Source: CAVRJC01 sp963721435 (GTDB lineage: Bacteria > Actinomycetota > Acidimicrobiia > IMCC26256 > DASPTH01). From it: 64,000 nt of DNA. The notes under the pieces are model-generated. The model had not been told where the DNA came from and made no database searches. It was given only the letters and a program-made list of their open reading frames with translations. The stretch's first letter is position 1, and the number at the start of each line of letters is the position of its first letter. The DNA is taken from NCBI GenBank assembly GCA_963721435.1, contig CAVRJC010000006.1, positions 186,001 through 250,000 of the forward strand. The letters are read 5' to 3'. Of the stretch, positions 19,711 through 28,955 are shown in pieces. The position numbers were made by a program, and so were the translations under genes.

Positions 19711-20951
19711 TCAGTGAGTCCGGCCACCTGAGGCGAGCGACGGCGAGCTTGCACTCGCTGCGTCGTTGCGTGAGTCCCGCTCTCGCCGCATCCCACTCGC
19801 TCTGCGACAACGTGTCGGCCGCCCACGCTGTAGCGAGTGCGCCGAGCTTCGCATCGACCGTGCTCAGCTCCTCGTCGAGCACAGCGAGATCGGTTTCGAC
19901 CGGTGCGAGCGACCCGAGTTCCGAGCGCTCCAGCCGCTTGAGCACCGCCTCGCCGACGAATGCCTCGATCGGCTCTGCGACCCGCACGATGCCGCCACAG
20001 GCGCCGCCGTCGGGCACGCAGCCGTACCGTGGCGTGCCGGTCGGTGATGTGCGCGAGCGCAGGTTGCGTCCGCACTTGCCGCACTTCGCGATACCGCCGC
20101 TGAGCAGCATGCGCGCCGGTGCACCCGACTGCGTCCGGCGCGACGGGTCCGCACGCAATGCGACAAGCCGGTCCCATGTCTCGCGATCGAGGATCGGCTC
20201 CCACGTCGTTTCGCTGACGATCTTCCCGCGGTGCACGCGCAGGCCAGCGACGTGTGGAGCGGTGATGCGCTGCCCCCACGTGGCACCACCGGGCCAACGT
20301 CCGCCCGAGCGCTGGCCGAGGCCACGGTCCGACAAATCGATCGCCACACTGCGGAGCGACTCACCGGCGAGCACGCGCCGCGCCGCCTCGCGAATGATGG
20401 CTGCCTCGTCCTCGCGAATCGCCATGGCGGGACCGCGACCGAACGGGTATCGACCGCCGCCGTACTTCCCCGCGTCGGCCAACTCGTCTCTCTTCAACTC
20501 GAGACGCTTCTTGAGCTTCGCAACCCTTCGGCAGCGACGGCAGCCTTGATCCGAGCGACGAGCAAGCCGTCACCGCCAGTCGGGTCGGTGTGGTCGCTCG
20601 CCGTGACGAGGTGACGTAGCCCGACCTGGTCGGCGATGGCGAGGAACGCCTCCAGCTCGGCGGGCTGGCGCGTCAACCGATCCAAGTCCCACGCAACGAC
20701 GGCCGTCAGCTCGCCCGCGCAGGGCGTCGAAGAGAGCGCTGTAGGCAGGCCGGGTCACCTTCTTCCTTGTTGGCAGCGGTAACGTCGTTGTCGGCGAACA
20801 GCACCGGCTCCCAGCCGTGCTGCTCGCAGATCGCGCGGCAAGCCTTCTCCTGTCTCTTGACGCCGAGACGGTCGCCGTCGCGATCGGAGCTGATTCGCAC
20901 ATACACGGCTGCACGGGGGAGTGATGTTGGTTGACGGGCGGTGCGGGCCAT
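19586..20951 (-). pseudogene. Large serine recombinase, frameshifted
   Basis: The N-terminal resolvase domain starts at 20951: RAAVYVRISSDRDGDRLGVK, with the catalytic Ser in the RISS segment. The frame shifts near 20770 to give AYSALFDAL, near 20715 to give DLDRLTRQPAELEAFLAIAD, and near 20530 to give the recombinase domain (KRDELADAGKYGGGRYPFG) and a zinc ribbon (CGKCGRNLRSR, then YGCVPDGGACGG). A coiled-coil tail follows. The last frame runs on through the neighbouring NTF2-like gene to 19586, so the natural end is probably near 19720. Such enzymes integrate phages and mobile islands. No cargo genes or att repeats are visible. Probably a dead remnant. Confidence 0.75.
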
Positions 20952-21765
20952 GACTCTCGGGTCTCCTGGTCGACAAGAGTCCTCTCGTGGTCTCGAACTG
21001 ACGGGCGACCGAGTACTGGTGACCGGAGCCGGGTCGGGGATCGGCGCGGCCATCGCCACGACGCTCGCGACGCACGGCGCCTCGGTCGCGGTGAACGACA
21101 TCGACGCCGCGCGTGCCGACGAGATCGTCGGCACGATCCGCGCGGGCGCGCCCGACGCGAGCGTGGTCGCGGTTCCGGGCGACGTCGCGGGTGGTGACGC
21201 CGATGCGATTGTGGCCGGAGCGGCGTCCGCGCTCGGGGGCCTGAACGGCCTCGTCAACAACGTCGGCGTCGTACGCGGCGGGATGCTCGACTCGCTCGAC
21301 CGTGACGTGTGGGACGCGACCATCACCGTCGACCTGTCGTCGGCGTTCTACGTGAGCCAGGCCGCGTTCCCGCACCTCAGTGAGCACGGTGGCGCGATCG
21401 TCAACACGTCGTCACTCACCGCGATCGCGCCGGCGCCGGGTGCCGGCGCGTACAACGTGGCCAAGGCGGGCGTGATGTCGCTCACGCAGCACCTCGCGGT
21501 GGAGTGGGGGCCGCACGGCATCCGCGTGAACGCGGTCGGTCCCGGTCTCATCCCGGGCACGCGGCTCACGCCGACCGGCGGCGGGGATGCCGCGCTACGC
21601 GCCCGCCGCGGCGAGGTCGTCCCCCTGCGCCGAGTCGGCACGCCCGACGACGTCGCCGACGTCGTGCTCTTCCTGCTCTCCGACCTGGCGCGTTACGTGA
21701 CCGGCCAGCTGGTCGTCGTCGACGGTGGCCTCGGCCTCGCGGTCCAGACGATGCTGCCGGTCTAG
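20950..21765 (+). CDS. Short-chain dehydrogenase/reductase
   Basis: 271 aa from the ATG at 20950. The core begins at ELTGDRVLVTGAGSGIG, so about 15 residues of odd sequence (MTLGSPGRQESSRG) precede the usual N-terminus. NNVG (a variant of NNAG) is near residue 100, Ser in NTSSLTA, and YNVAK gives the catalytic Tyr and Lys. The C-terminus YVTGQLVVVDGGLGLAVQ is typical of classical SDRs. The start codon overlaps the start of the divergent recombinase remnant, so the original 5' end may have been replaced. It probably acts with the flavoenzyme gene 40 bp downstream. Confidence 0.87.
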   Translation: MTLGSPGRQESSRGLELTGDRVLVTGAGSGIGAAIATTLATHGASVAVNDIDAARADEIVGTIRAGAPDASVVAVPGDVAGGDADAIVAGAASALGGLNGLVNNVGVVRGGMLDSLDRDVWDATITVDLSSAFYVSQAAFPHLSEHGGAIVNTSSLTAIAPAPGAGAYNVAKAGVMSLTQHLAVEWGPHGIRVNAVGPGLIPGTRLTPTGGGDAALRARRGEVVPLRRVGTPDDVADVVLFLLSDLARYVTGQLVVVDGGLGLAVQTMLPV

Positions 21766-21804
21766 GGCCCGGTCCAGGCTCCGGGCCGCGACCCGCGTCT
21801 CACG

Positions 21805-23748
21805 ATGCAGCTGTTCGAGCCGATCCGGCTGGGCGAGCTCGACCTGCGCAACCGGATCATGATGACGGTGCACGGGCCGCGCCTCTCGGCCGATCGCTAC
21901 CTCCGTTACCTCGACGAGCGCACGCGCGATGTCGGGCTCGTCGGTGTCCACGCGATCGGCGGGGTCTTCAACTTTCCGTTCGAGCCCGGTGGCTTCGTCG
22001 CGTCGTACGCCGCGGACCTCGACGGTCAGCAGCCGCATCCGCTGACCGAAGAAGGTCGCGCCTACTACGACCGCGAGATCGCGACCATGACCCGGCAGGC
22101 GGAGATCGCGCACCGCAACGGCGCGAAGGTCGTCGGCCAGATCTTCCACGGCGGTGTCGTCGTCGGGCCGTCGCCGGTCGACGACGAGCTCGCGCGCGGC
22201 ATACCGCACGCGCTCACGACGAGCGAGATCGCCGACTTCGTCGCCGCGTGCGCGCTCGCGGCGCGACGGGCGGTTCGTGCGGGCCTCGACGGGATCGAGG
22301 TGCACGCTGCGCACGGCTATCTCGTGAACCAGTTCCTGTCGCCCGCGACGAACCAGCGCCACGACGACTTCGGAGGCAGCCCGGAGCGACGTCTCCGGTT
22401 CCTGCTCGCGATCCTCGATGCCGTGCGTGACGAGTGCGGCGACGGGCTCCCGATCGGCGTGCGCCTTCCCGGCATCGAATTCGCCGAGGGCGGGCTCGAG
22501 GTCTCCGACCTGTGCTCGATCGCGCAGTCCCTCGAACAGTGGGGTGTCGCGTACGTCAACGTGAGCAGTGGCAACTACACCGGGCTTGCCCACGGCGCGC
22601 AGCTGCCGTACGTCGCGTCCTCGTACACGCCGCAAGGCCCCAACGTGCCCTTCGCCGCGGCGATCCGCGCCGCGCTCGACCGGGTGCCCGTGATCGTGGC
22701 GGGACGCATCACCGACCTTGCGTTCGCCGAACAGATCCTCGTCGACGGTGCCGCCGACATGATCGGGCTCACGCGCGCGCTCATCGCCGATCCGCAGATC
22801 ATCGCCAAGGCGCGCGAGGGTCGCGCCGACGCCGTGGTCACGTGCATCGGCGGCAACGAGTGCCACTACGGCCGGACTGTCGCGTGCGCGGTGAATCCGG
22901 CCGCGGGCCGCGAGGAAGAGCTGGAGATCCGCGCCGCCGACCATGCGCGACGCGTCCTGGTCGTCGGTGGAGGGCCGGCCGGGATGGAGTGCGCCAGAGT
23001 CGCGGCGTTGCGCGGTCACCAGGTGGAGCTCGTGGAGGCGGCCACGACACTCGGCGGCGCGTTGCGCATCGTGGCGGCCGATCCGAACCGCAGTGGGTTC
23101 GTGGGCTTTCTCGACGGCTTGGAGCGCCGCGTCCGTGACGCGGGCGTCACCCTGGCCCTGGGCGAGCGGGTGACGCGGGACGGGCTGATGGCCGCGAACG
23201 CCGACGTGATCGTGCTCGCGACCGGTGCGGTCGAGTGGGTCCCGCCGGTACCGGGCGCCGACAGCCTGCGCGTCGTCACTGCGCTGGAGCTCCTCGGCGG
23301 CGCCGCGCCGCGGGATGGGCACGTGCTCGTCGTCGGTGGCCGCGACGACCACTTCCCGCCGCTCACGACTGCCGACTTCCTCGCGGGTCGCGTGGATCGC
23401 GTCACGTTGCTGACCGAGCTCCCGGTGGTCGGGCAGGGGATCGAAGCGGCCAATCAATTGATCCTGCTGCGGCGCCTGCTCGAAGGGGGCGTCGACATCC
23501 ACGTCTTGTCCGCGCTCCACGAGGTCCGCGACGCCGATGTCGTGGTCCGCAACGTCATCACCAACGGGCTCACCACCATCCGCGGCGTCGACACCGTGGT
23601 GCTCGCGTGCGGTCGCCGACCGTCCACCGCGTTGCTCGATGCGGTCGCCGACTCGGAGCGCCGGGTGCAACTGATCGGCGACTGCTTCTCGCCCCGTCGC
23701 CTGGTGCACGCGATGCTCGACGCATCTCGGTTCGCGGTCACGATCTGA
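21805..23748 (+). CDS. Old yellow enzyme/2,4-dienoyl-CoA reductase-type flavoprotein
   Basis: 647 aa, the length of FadH-like enzymes. Residues 1-350 form the FMN barrel (LRNRIMMTVHG, IEVHAAHGYLVNQFLSPATN then R and DDFGGSPERR). A cysteine cluster follows, then an FAD-binding domain (RVLVVGGGPAGMECARVAAL) and an NAD-binding domain. In most relatives the cluster has four Cys binding 4Fe-4S; here CIGGNECHYGRTVAC has only three, with Gly where the second Cys is expected. The enzyme would reduce an activated C=C bond with NAD(P)H. It follows an SDR gene closely, suggesting a joint catabolic step. The substrate is unknown. Confidence 0.87.
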   Translation: MQLFEPIRLGELDLRNRIMMTVHGPRLSADRYLRYLDERTRDVGLVGVHAIGGVFNFPFEPGGFVASYAADLDGQQPHPLTEEGRAYYDREIATMTRQAEIAHRNGAKVVGQIFHGGVVVGPSPVDDELARGIPHALTTSEIADFVAACALAARRAVRAGLDGIEVHAAHGYLVNQFLSPATNQRHDDFGGSPERRLRFLLAILDAVRDECGDGLPIGVRLPGIEFAEGGLEVSDLCSIAQSLEQWGVAYVNVSSGNYTGLAHGAQLPYVASSYTPQGPNVPFAAAIRAALDRVPVIVAGRITDLAFAEQILVDGAADMIGLTRALIADPQIIAKAREGRADAVVTCIGGNECHYGRTVACAVNPAAGREEELEIRAADHARRVLVVGGGPAGMECARVAALRGHQVELVEAATTLGGALRIVAADPNRSGFVGFLDGLERRVRDAGVTLALGERVTRDGLMAANADVIVLATGAVEWVPPVPGADSLRVVTALELLGGAAPRDGHVLVVGGRDDHFPPLTTADFLAGRVDRVTLLTELPVVGQGIEAANQLILLRRLLEGGVDIHVLSALHEVRDADVVVRNVITNGLTTIRGVDTVVLACGRRPSTALLDAVADSERRVQLIGDCFSPRRLVHAMLDASRFAVTI

Positions 23749-23775
23749 CGCGGAGCCCGCCGGCACCGCGACTGC

Positions 23776-24759
23776 TCAACCCGCGTGCTGCACGATCCGA
23801 GTGACGGCGTCGACGATTTCGGGTGTCATCGACCAGCCCGCCGCGGCGGCGTTCGCCGCCACCTGACCAGGCTTGGCGGCACCGGCGATGACGGTCGCCA
23901 CCGCGGCGTGGCCGAGGAGCCAGCCGAAGGCGAGCTCGAGCAACGTGTGGTCACGCTCGCGCGCGTACGCGGCCAACGCGTCGACGCGGTCGAACGTGCG
24001 GTCCGACAGGATACGGGCGCGCACGTCGTCGGTGAGCTGCTCACGGAGTCGCGACCCGGACGGCGCCGCCTCGTTGCGTGCGTACTTGCCGGTGAGCACG
24101 CCACTCGCGAGTGGGTAGTACGGGATGAACGACACGCCGATCCGCTCGCACACCGGCATCACGTCGTCGAGCGTTGCGCGCTGGAGCACGTTGAGCGGGC
24201 TCTGGATGCTCGCGAACGGCCGGAGCCCGGCATCGAGGGCGATCGTGTTCGCGGCGTCGAGGTCGGCGCCGGTGAGGTTCGAGCACCCGATCTCGCGCAC
24301 CTTGCCCTCGCGTACGAGTGCGTCGAGCGCGCCCAAGGTCTCGGCGATCGGGACGGTGGGGTCGGGGATGTGCAGCTGGTAGAGGTCGACGTGGTCGGTG
24401 CCGAGGCGCTGCAGGCTCTCCTCGAGTGCCTGGCGCACCCAGCGCGCGCTCGCGCCGCCCCGTTCAGGGTCGCCGTACGGCTGCACCCCGAACTTGGTCG
24501 CGATGACGACGTCGTCGCGACGCGATGCCAGCGCACGGCCCAGGAACTCCTCGCACCGGCCCCAGCCACGCGGATCGGTGTCGTCGGCGTAGTTCCGGCC
24601 GTACTCGTCGGCGGTGTCGAAGTAGGTGACGCCGGCATCGAGGGCTTCGTGCACGATGCGGGTGCTCGTCGCCTCGTCACAGGCCTGGGTGCCGAACTGG
24701 TTGGTGCCGAGGCCCACCACCGACACCGACAGGTCTCCGATCGTGCGTTGCTCCATCAT
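23776..24759 (-). CDS. Aldo/keto reductase
   Basis: 327 aa from MMEQRTIGDLSVSVVGLGTN; an in-frame start at 24795 adds 12 residues without a supporting RBS. The catalytic tetrad is visible: Asp and Tyr in FDTADEYGRN, Lys in IATKFGVQPYG and His in DLYQLHIPD. The C-terminal helix contains the NADPH-binding pattern (VATVIAGAAKPGQVAANAAA). It reduces carbonyl compounds with NADPH. It is convergent with the flavoenzyme gene upstream. Confidence 0.9.
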   Translation of the reverse strand: MMEQRTIGDLSVSVVGLGTNQFGTQACDEATSTRIVHEALDAGVTYFDTADEYGRNYADDTDPRGWGRCEEFLGRALASRRDDVVIATKFGVQPYGDPERGGASARWVRQALEESLQRLGTDHVDLYQLHIPDPTVPIAETLGALDALVREGKVREIGCSNLTGADLDAANTIALDAGLRPFASIQSPLNVLQRATLDDVMPVCERIGVSFIPYYPLASGVLTGKYARNEAAPSGSRLREQLTDDVRARILSDRTFDRVDALAAYARERDHTLLELAFGWLLGHAAVATVIAGAAKPGQVAANAAAAGWSMTPEIVDAVTRIVQHAG

Positions 24760-24865
24760 CTCAGCATGGCACCGGAGCGTGGCGCGGAGGGACACGCGCG
24801 CCCTGCTCGCGACGACGCCGCCTCCGCGTCGTGCGGAGACGGCGCCGCCAACGGGCTGCGTAGGA

Positions 24866-25501
24866 CTACTTGTTCGGTTGCGGCGTGACCCGCAGATAGG
24901 GCTTGACCGTCTTCCAGCCCTTCGGGAACTTGGCCTTGGCGTCTTCGTCGGACACTGCGGGGACGATGATGACGTCTTCGCCCTCGGTCCAGTTGACCGG
25001 CGTGGCCACCTGGTAGCTCGCGGTGAGCTGCAGCGAGTCGATGACCCGGAGCAGCTCGTCGACGTTGCGCCCGGTGCTCGCCGGGTAGGTGAGCGTGAGC
25101 TTCACCTTCTTGTCGGGACCGATGATGAACACGGACCGCACGGTGAGCGTGTCGCTCGCGTTGGGGTGGATCATGTCGTAGAGGTCGGCGACCTTGCGCT
25201 CGGGGTCGGCGATGAGCGGGTAGTTCAGCGCCGCGCCCTGCGTCTCCTCGATGTCGTTGGCCCAGCTCTGGTGGGAGTCGAGGGGGTCGACGCTCACACC
25301 GATGAGCTTCACGCCGCGCTGGTCGAATTCACCCCTGCGCTTGGCGAGCGCGCCGAGCTCGGTGGTGCACACCGGCGTGAAGTCCTTCGGGTGCGAGAAC
25401 AGCATTCCCCACCCGTCACCGAGGTAGTCGTACAGCGTGACCGTGCCTTCGGTGGTCTCGGCCGTGAAGTTCGGGGCTTCGTCGCCCAGCCGGATCGCCA
25501 T
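24866..25501 (-). CDS. 1-Cys peroxiredoxin (Prx6 type)
   Basis: 211 aa, starting after a very strong RBS (AGGAGG). The peroxidatic motif PKDFTPVCTTE places the active Cys at residue 45; the Arg of the active site lies in LTVRSVFIIGPDKKVKLTLT. The C-terminal dimerisation domain (YQVATPVNWTEGEDVIIVP) is that of Prx6. It reduces hydrogen peroxide and lipid peroxides in the cytoplasm. The strong RBS suggests high expression. Confidence 0.93.
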   Translation of the reverse strand: MAIRLGDEAPNFTAETTEGTVTLYDYLGDGWGMLFSHPKDFTPVCTTELGALAKRRGEFDQRGVKLIGVSVDPLDSHQSWANDIEETQGAALNYPLIADPERKVADLYDMIHPNASDTLTVRSVFIIGPDKKVKLTLTYPASTGRNVDELLRVIDSLQLTASYQVATPVNWTEGEDVIIVPAVSDEDAKAKFPKGWKTVKPYLRVTPQPNK

Positions 25502-25714
25502 GGTGGAACCTCCTGGAAATTGCTCGAGCTCGATGTGCGGTCTCGCACACTACCCGCCCTCGGCCGAAAAGGCGAGTGAAATGGTCGGGAAAAGCGGTGC
25601 CGTGCCGCCGTCGAGCCGGTTGACACGGTGGCCACGGCGCGGTCAATTTGCGGTCCGGGTGGCGATGGGGGACGGGGACGGGATCATCGAGATCGACGGC
25701 GAGACGATGCGGCG

Positions 25715-26140
25715 GTGACACCGGCCGGCTACTCGGGCGCGCCGCTTCCGCGGAAGCTCGGGATCAGAGAAGGCGCGCGTCTCGCCGTCGTGTCGGCACC
25801 GGACGGCTTCGACCAGACGCTCGGGAAGCTGCCCGACGGCGTGCAGATCCGCACGCAGGCGCGCGGCCGCCTCGACGTGGTGGTGTTCTTCGTGACCCGC
25901 CAGGCCGAGCTGGCGCGGCGGTTTCCCGCGTTCGTGCGCGCGCTCGAGTACGACGGCGGGCTGTGGGTCGCGTGGCCGAAGAAGACCTCGGGCGTCGCCA
26001 CCGATCTCGCGTTCGAGCGGGTGCAGGAGGTCGGCCTCGGTTGCGGGCTCGTCGACAACAAGGTCGCCGCCATCGACGACACGTGGTCGGGGCTCCGCTT
26101 CGTCTACCGCGTGGCCGACCGACCGGCGCGCCGCGGCTGA
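25715..26140 (+). CDS. DUF3052-family protein
   Basis: 141 aa from a GTG (VTPAGYSGAPLPRKLGIREG). The family pattern is visible: GYSGAPLPRKLGI, VVFFVTRQAELARRFP, GGLWVAWPKKTSGVATDL and VDNKVAAIDDTWSGLRFVYR. DUF3052 proteins are small, conserved in actinobacteria and of unknown function. The next gene starts 12 bp downstream, probably co-transcribed. Confidence 0.87.
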   Translation: MTPAGYSGAPLPRKLGIREGARLAVVSAPDGFDQTLGKLPDGVQIRTQARGRLDVVVFFVTRQAELARRFPAFVRALEYDGGLWVAWPKKTSGVATDLAFERVQEVGLGCGLVDNKVAAIDDTWSGLRFVYRVADRPARRG

Positions 26141-26151
26141 GGGGCGATCCG

Positions 26152-28149
26152 ATGGACGGCTCGTACTTCGCACGCCCCTACACCGATCGACACGAGTGGC
26201 GCGACGAGCCGGTGCGCCACCGGTACGTGCACGGCGGCTTCGACGGCACCGAGACCCGGTTCTCGCTCTACCTCCCACCGGAGGAGCAGTACGCGGGTCG
26301 CTTCCTGCACAACATCGAAGGTGGCGGTGGCGGGAGCGACGAGGCGGCATGGTCACCCGCGGACCCCCTCGGGAGTGACGTGGCCCACGCGCTCGCGGCG
26401 GGTGCCTCGTTCGTGGTGTCGAACCAGGGTCATGACGGTCCCGACGCCACGCATCTCGACCGCTGGATCCACCACTACGGCGCGAATGTCGCGGTTGCGC
26501 AGTACTCGCGCGTCGTCGCGGAGTCCGTGTACGGCGCCGCGCCGCACCACGGGTACATCTACGGTGGGAGTGGTGGTGCGGGCCGCACGATCGTGTGTCT
26601 CGAGCACGCGCCCGTGGGCCTGTACGACGGCGCCGTCGTCTACATCCTCCCGCATGTCGCGCAGCAGGTGCTCTGCGCGTACGTCGCCGAGACCGCGAGG
26701 GTGCTCGGCGACTCGCTTGCGCACGTTGTCGATGCGACCGCGCCGGGCGGGAGCGGCGATCCGTTCGCGGGGCTCACGACGGAGCAACGCGTCGCACTCG
26801 CGACGTTGTACAAGCTCGGGTTCCCGCGCGGGGCGGAGGATCAGATCCACCCGGTGACGATCGCGTTGAACGGCGTCGTGCCTGGCTTGCGCGACCTCGA
26901 TGCCGGGTACTTCGACGACTTCTGGACCGAGCCCGGCTACGCGGGAACGACCGAGAGCGTGCGGGCGAGCCGGATCCAGCGCGAGCACACGGTCGTGCGA
27001 CTGCTCACCGCGGGTGAGATCGCCGGGAACCCGGCGATCACCGACGCGATCGACCCGTACCAGTTCCTGTCGGTGGTCGGTGTGGCGCGGGCGCGCCCCG
27101 ACGCGATCATCGGCGTGGTGCTCGACGGGTTGACGCCGCGCGACGCCGTGGGCGCCAACCTCACGGTACGAACGGGCGCGGTGGCGGGGCGCGGCCTGTT
27201 GAGCCTGGGTGGCGGTGACGGGGTGATCGTCGCGGCCGGCGGACGGCGGAACATGAGTATTGGGTTCGAAGACGTCGCGATCGGTGACTCGGTGCAGGTC
27301 GACAACAGCGACTTCCTCGCGTATGCCAACTTCACGCGTCATCAGAACGACGACATCCCGGAGCTCGACGTGTTCCGGGTCGACGGCCACCCGGTGTTCC
27401 CGCAGCGTGCGCGCGCGACGGGATCGCCCGAGCTCTACTTCGTGGCGCCCTACGAGGCCGCGTTCGACCAGAAGATGATCCTGGTGCAGAACACACACGA
27501 CGCGCAGTGCTGGCCGTGCGCGGCCGAGAACCTGCGCCGACTCTTCACGGCGCGTCGCGGGACGGATACCGATCTCCGCGTGTGGTTCACCGAGCACGCG
27601 ATGCACCTTCCGACCGGTCCGCGTGTCCCGGAAGGGCCGCGGCCGGTGCGGAGCACGCGACTCGTGGACTACCGCGGTCATGTGCACCAGGCCGTGCGCG
27701 ACATGATCGCCTGGGTCGAGCAGGGCATCGAGCCGCCGGCCGACACGAGCTACGCGCGGTCGGACGACGGCGCGGTGATACTGCCCGGCGACGCGGCCGA
27801 GCGGCAGGGGATCCAGCCGGTGGCCGCGATATCCGTCAATGGAGCTGCACGCGCCGACGTGCGGGTCGGCGACACCGTGGAGCTGGAGGCGGTCGCGCAG
27901 AGCCCTCCGGCCGGCGGCGCGATCGTCGCGGTCGAGTGGGACTTCGACGGCGCGGGCGCGTTCCCGGTTCGCGAGGCGGGGATCGACGGCACGCGCACGG
28001 AGGTGCGGGTCGAGCAGAAGACGGCCTTCGACACGCCCGGCGTCTACTTCCCGTGCGTGCGCGTGATCGCCCATCGCGATGGCGACGTGAGCTCCCCGCA
28101 ACGTCGCCTCGTGAACCTGGCGCGGGTGCGGGTGGTCGTCAGCGGGTAG
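26152..28149 (+). CDS. Large alpha/beta-hydrolase (tannase-like) with C-terminal PKD-type domain
   Basis: 665 aa with an RBS (GAGGGG) 9 bases upstream. A central nucleophile elbow YIYGGSGGAGRTIVCLEH, with Ser in GGSGG, is preceded by strands typical of alpha/beta hydrolases. A candidate His lies late in the sequence (WFTEHAMHLP), and Asp candidates are nearby. Residues from about 570 (AAISVNGAARADVRVGDTVE then VAVEWDFDGAGAFPV) look like a PKD or Ig-like domain. No signal peptide is visible, although PKD domains usually belong to exported proteins. I infer an esterase; the substrate is unknown. Confidence 0.65.
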   Translation: MDGSYFARPYTDRHEWRDEPVRHRYVHGGFDGTETRFSLYLPPEEQYAGRFLHNIEGGGGGSDEAAWSPADPLGSDVAHALAAGASFVVSNQGHDGPDATHLDRWIHHYGANVAVAQYSRVVAESVYGAAPHHGYIYGGSGGAGRTIVCLEHAPVGLYDGAVVYILPHVAQQVLCAYVAETARVLGDSLAHVVDATAPGGSGDPFAGLTTEQRVALATLYKLGFPRGAEDQIHPVTIALNGVVPGLRDLDAGYFDDFWTEPGYAGTTESVRASRIQREHTVVRLLTAGEIAGNPAITDAIDPYQFLSVVGVARARPDAIIGVVLDGLTPRDAVGANLTVRTGAVAGRGLLSLGGGDGVIVAAGGRRNMSIGFEDVAIGDSVQVDNSDFLAYANFTRHQNDDIPELDVFRVDGHPVFPQRARATGSPELYFVAPYEAAFDQKMILVQNTHDAQCWPCAAENLRRLFTARRGTDTDLRVWFTEHAMHLPTGPRVPEGPRPVRSTRLVDYRGHVHQAVRDMIAWVEQGIEPPADTSYARSDDGAVILPGDAAERQGIQPVAAISVNGAARADVRVGDTVELEAVAQSPPAGGAIVAVEWDFDGAGAFPVREAGIDGTRTEVRVEQKTAFDTPGVYFPCVRVIAHRDGDVSSPQRRLVNLARVRVVVSG

Positions 28150-28159
28150 AACAGACCAC

Positions 28160-28918
28160 GTGTGTGGCCGCTTCGTCGTCGCGTCGTCGCCCGAGATCCT
28201 CGCGGACCGCTTCAAGGTCGACGAGATCTCACTCGACGAGCATGCACCCGACTACAACGTGACGCCGCGCGCGATGGTCCCGATCGTGCGCGAGCGGCCT
28301 GCGCGTGACGATCGCGAGCAGGCGCGCGTGCTGTCGCTCGTCCGGTGGGGTCTGGTGCCGTCGTGGGCGAAGGACCCCAAGCTCGGTGATCGGCTCATCA
28401 ACGCGCGGTCGGAGACCGTCGCCACCACCAACTCCTACCAGGCCGCGTTCCGCAAGCGACGTTGCATCGTCCCCGCCGACGCCTTCTACGAGTGGACGAG
28501 CAAGGACACGGTCACCGCCGAGGAGAAGCGGGCGCCCACTCCATCGGGGCGGGCACCGCGCCAGCCCTACCTCGTGCACCGCCGCGACGGCGAGCCGATG
28601 GCCTTCGCGGGCCTGTGGGAGATCTGGCGCGACGAGGCGATCGCCGACCGTGACGCACCCGACGCCTGGTTGCGCACGTGCACGATCATCACGACGCGCG
28701 CCAACGACATCGTGGCGCCGATCCACGACCGCATGCCGGCGATGCTGGCCGAGCCTGCGTGGGACGACTGGCTCGACCCCGCGAACGCCGACCTTCCCGC
28801 GTTGCAGTCCTTGTTGGTGCCCGCCCCGGAAGACTGGCTCGAGGTGTATCCCGTGAGCACGCGTGTGAACAAGCCCGACAACAACGACGCGAGCCTCATC
28901 GAACGGATCGAAGCCTGA
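28160..28918 (+). CDS. SOS-response-associated peptidase (SRAP/YedK-HMCES family)
   Basis: 252 aa beginning MCGRF. Cys2 is the residue that forms a stable thiazolidine crosslink with abasic sites in single-stranded DNA after Met removal. Other conserved positions are VRWGLVPSWAKD, INARSETV, RRCIVPADAFYEW (Glu) and the His in IHDRMPAML. The family shields abasic sites at replication forks. The start is a GTG with TAGAAC 7 bases before it, so it may also be leaderless. Confidence 0.93.
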   Translation: MCGRFVVASSPEILADRFKVDEISLDEHAPDYNVTPRAMVPIVRERPARDDREQARVLSLVRWGLVPSWAKDPKLGDRLINARSETVATTNSYQAAFRKRRCIVPADAFYEWTSKDTVTAEEKRAPTPSGRAPRQPYLVHRRDGEPMAFAGLWEIWRDEAIADRDAPDAWLRTCTIITTRANDIVAPIHDRMPAMLAEPAWDDWLDPANADLPALQSLLVPAPEDWLEVYPVSTRVNKPDNNDASLIERIEA

Positions 28919-28941
28919 TGCCACCGGCAAGCGCCGACGCG

Positions 28942-28947
28942 TAGTCT
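28942..28947 (+). promoter_or_regulatory. TAGTCT -10 box, leaderless start
   Basis: TAGTCT, then 8 bases to the ATG at 28956 of the DinB/maleylpyruvate isomerase-type gene. No RBS is present. Confidence 0.45.
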
Positions 28948-28955
28948 GCGCGGCC

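Noticed and set aside
19705..19716. Perfect palindrome CACTGATCAGTG at the end of the NTF2-like gene as an attachment site
   Set aside because: No second copy was found near the recombinase start, and a 12-base palindrome over a stop codon can occur by chance.
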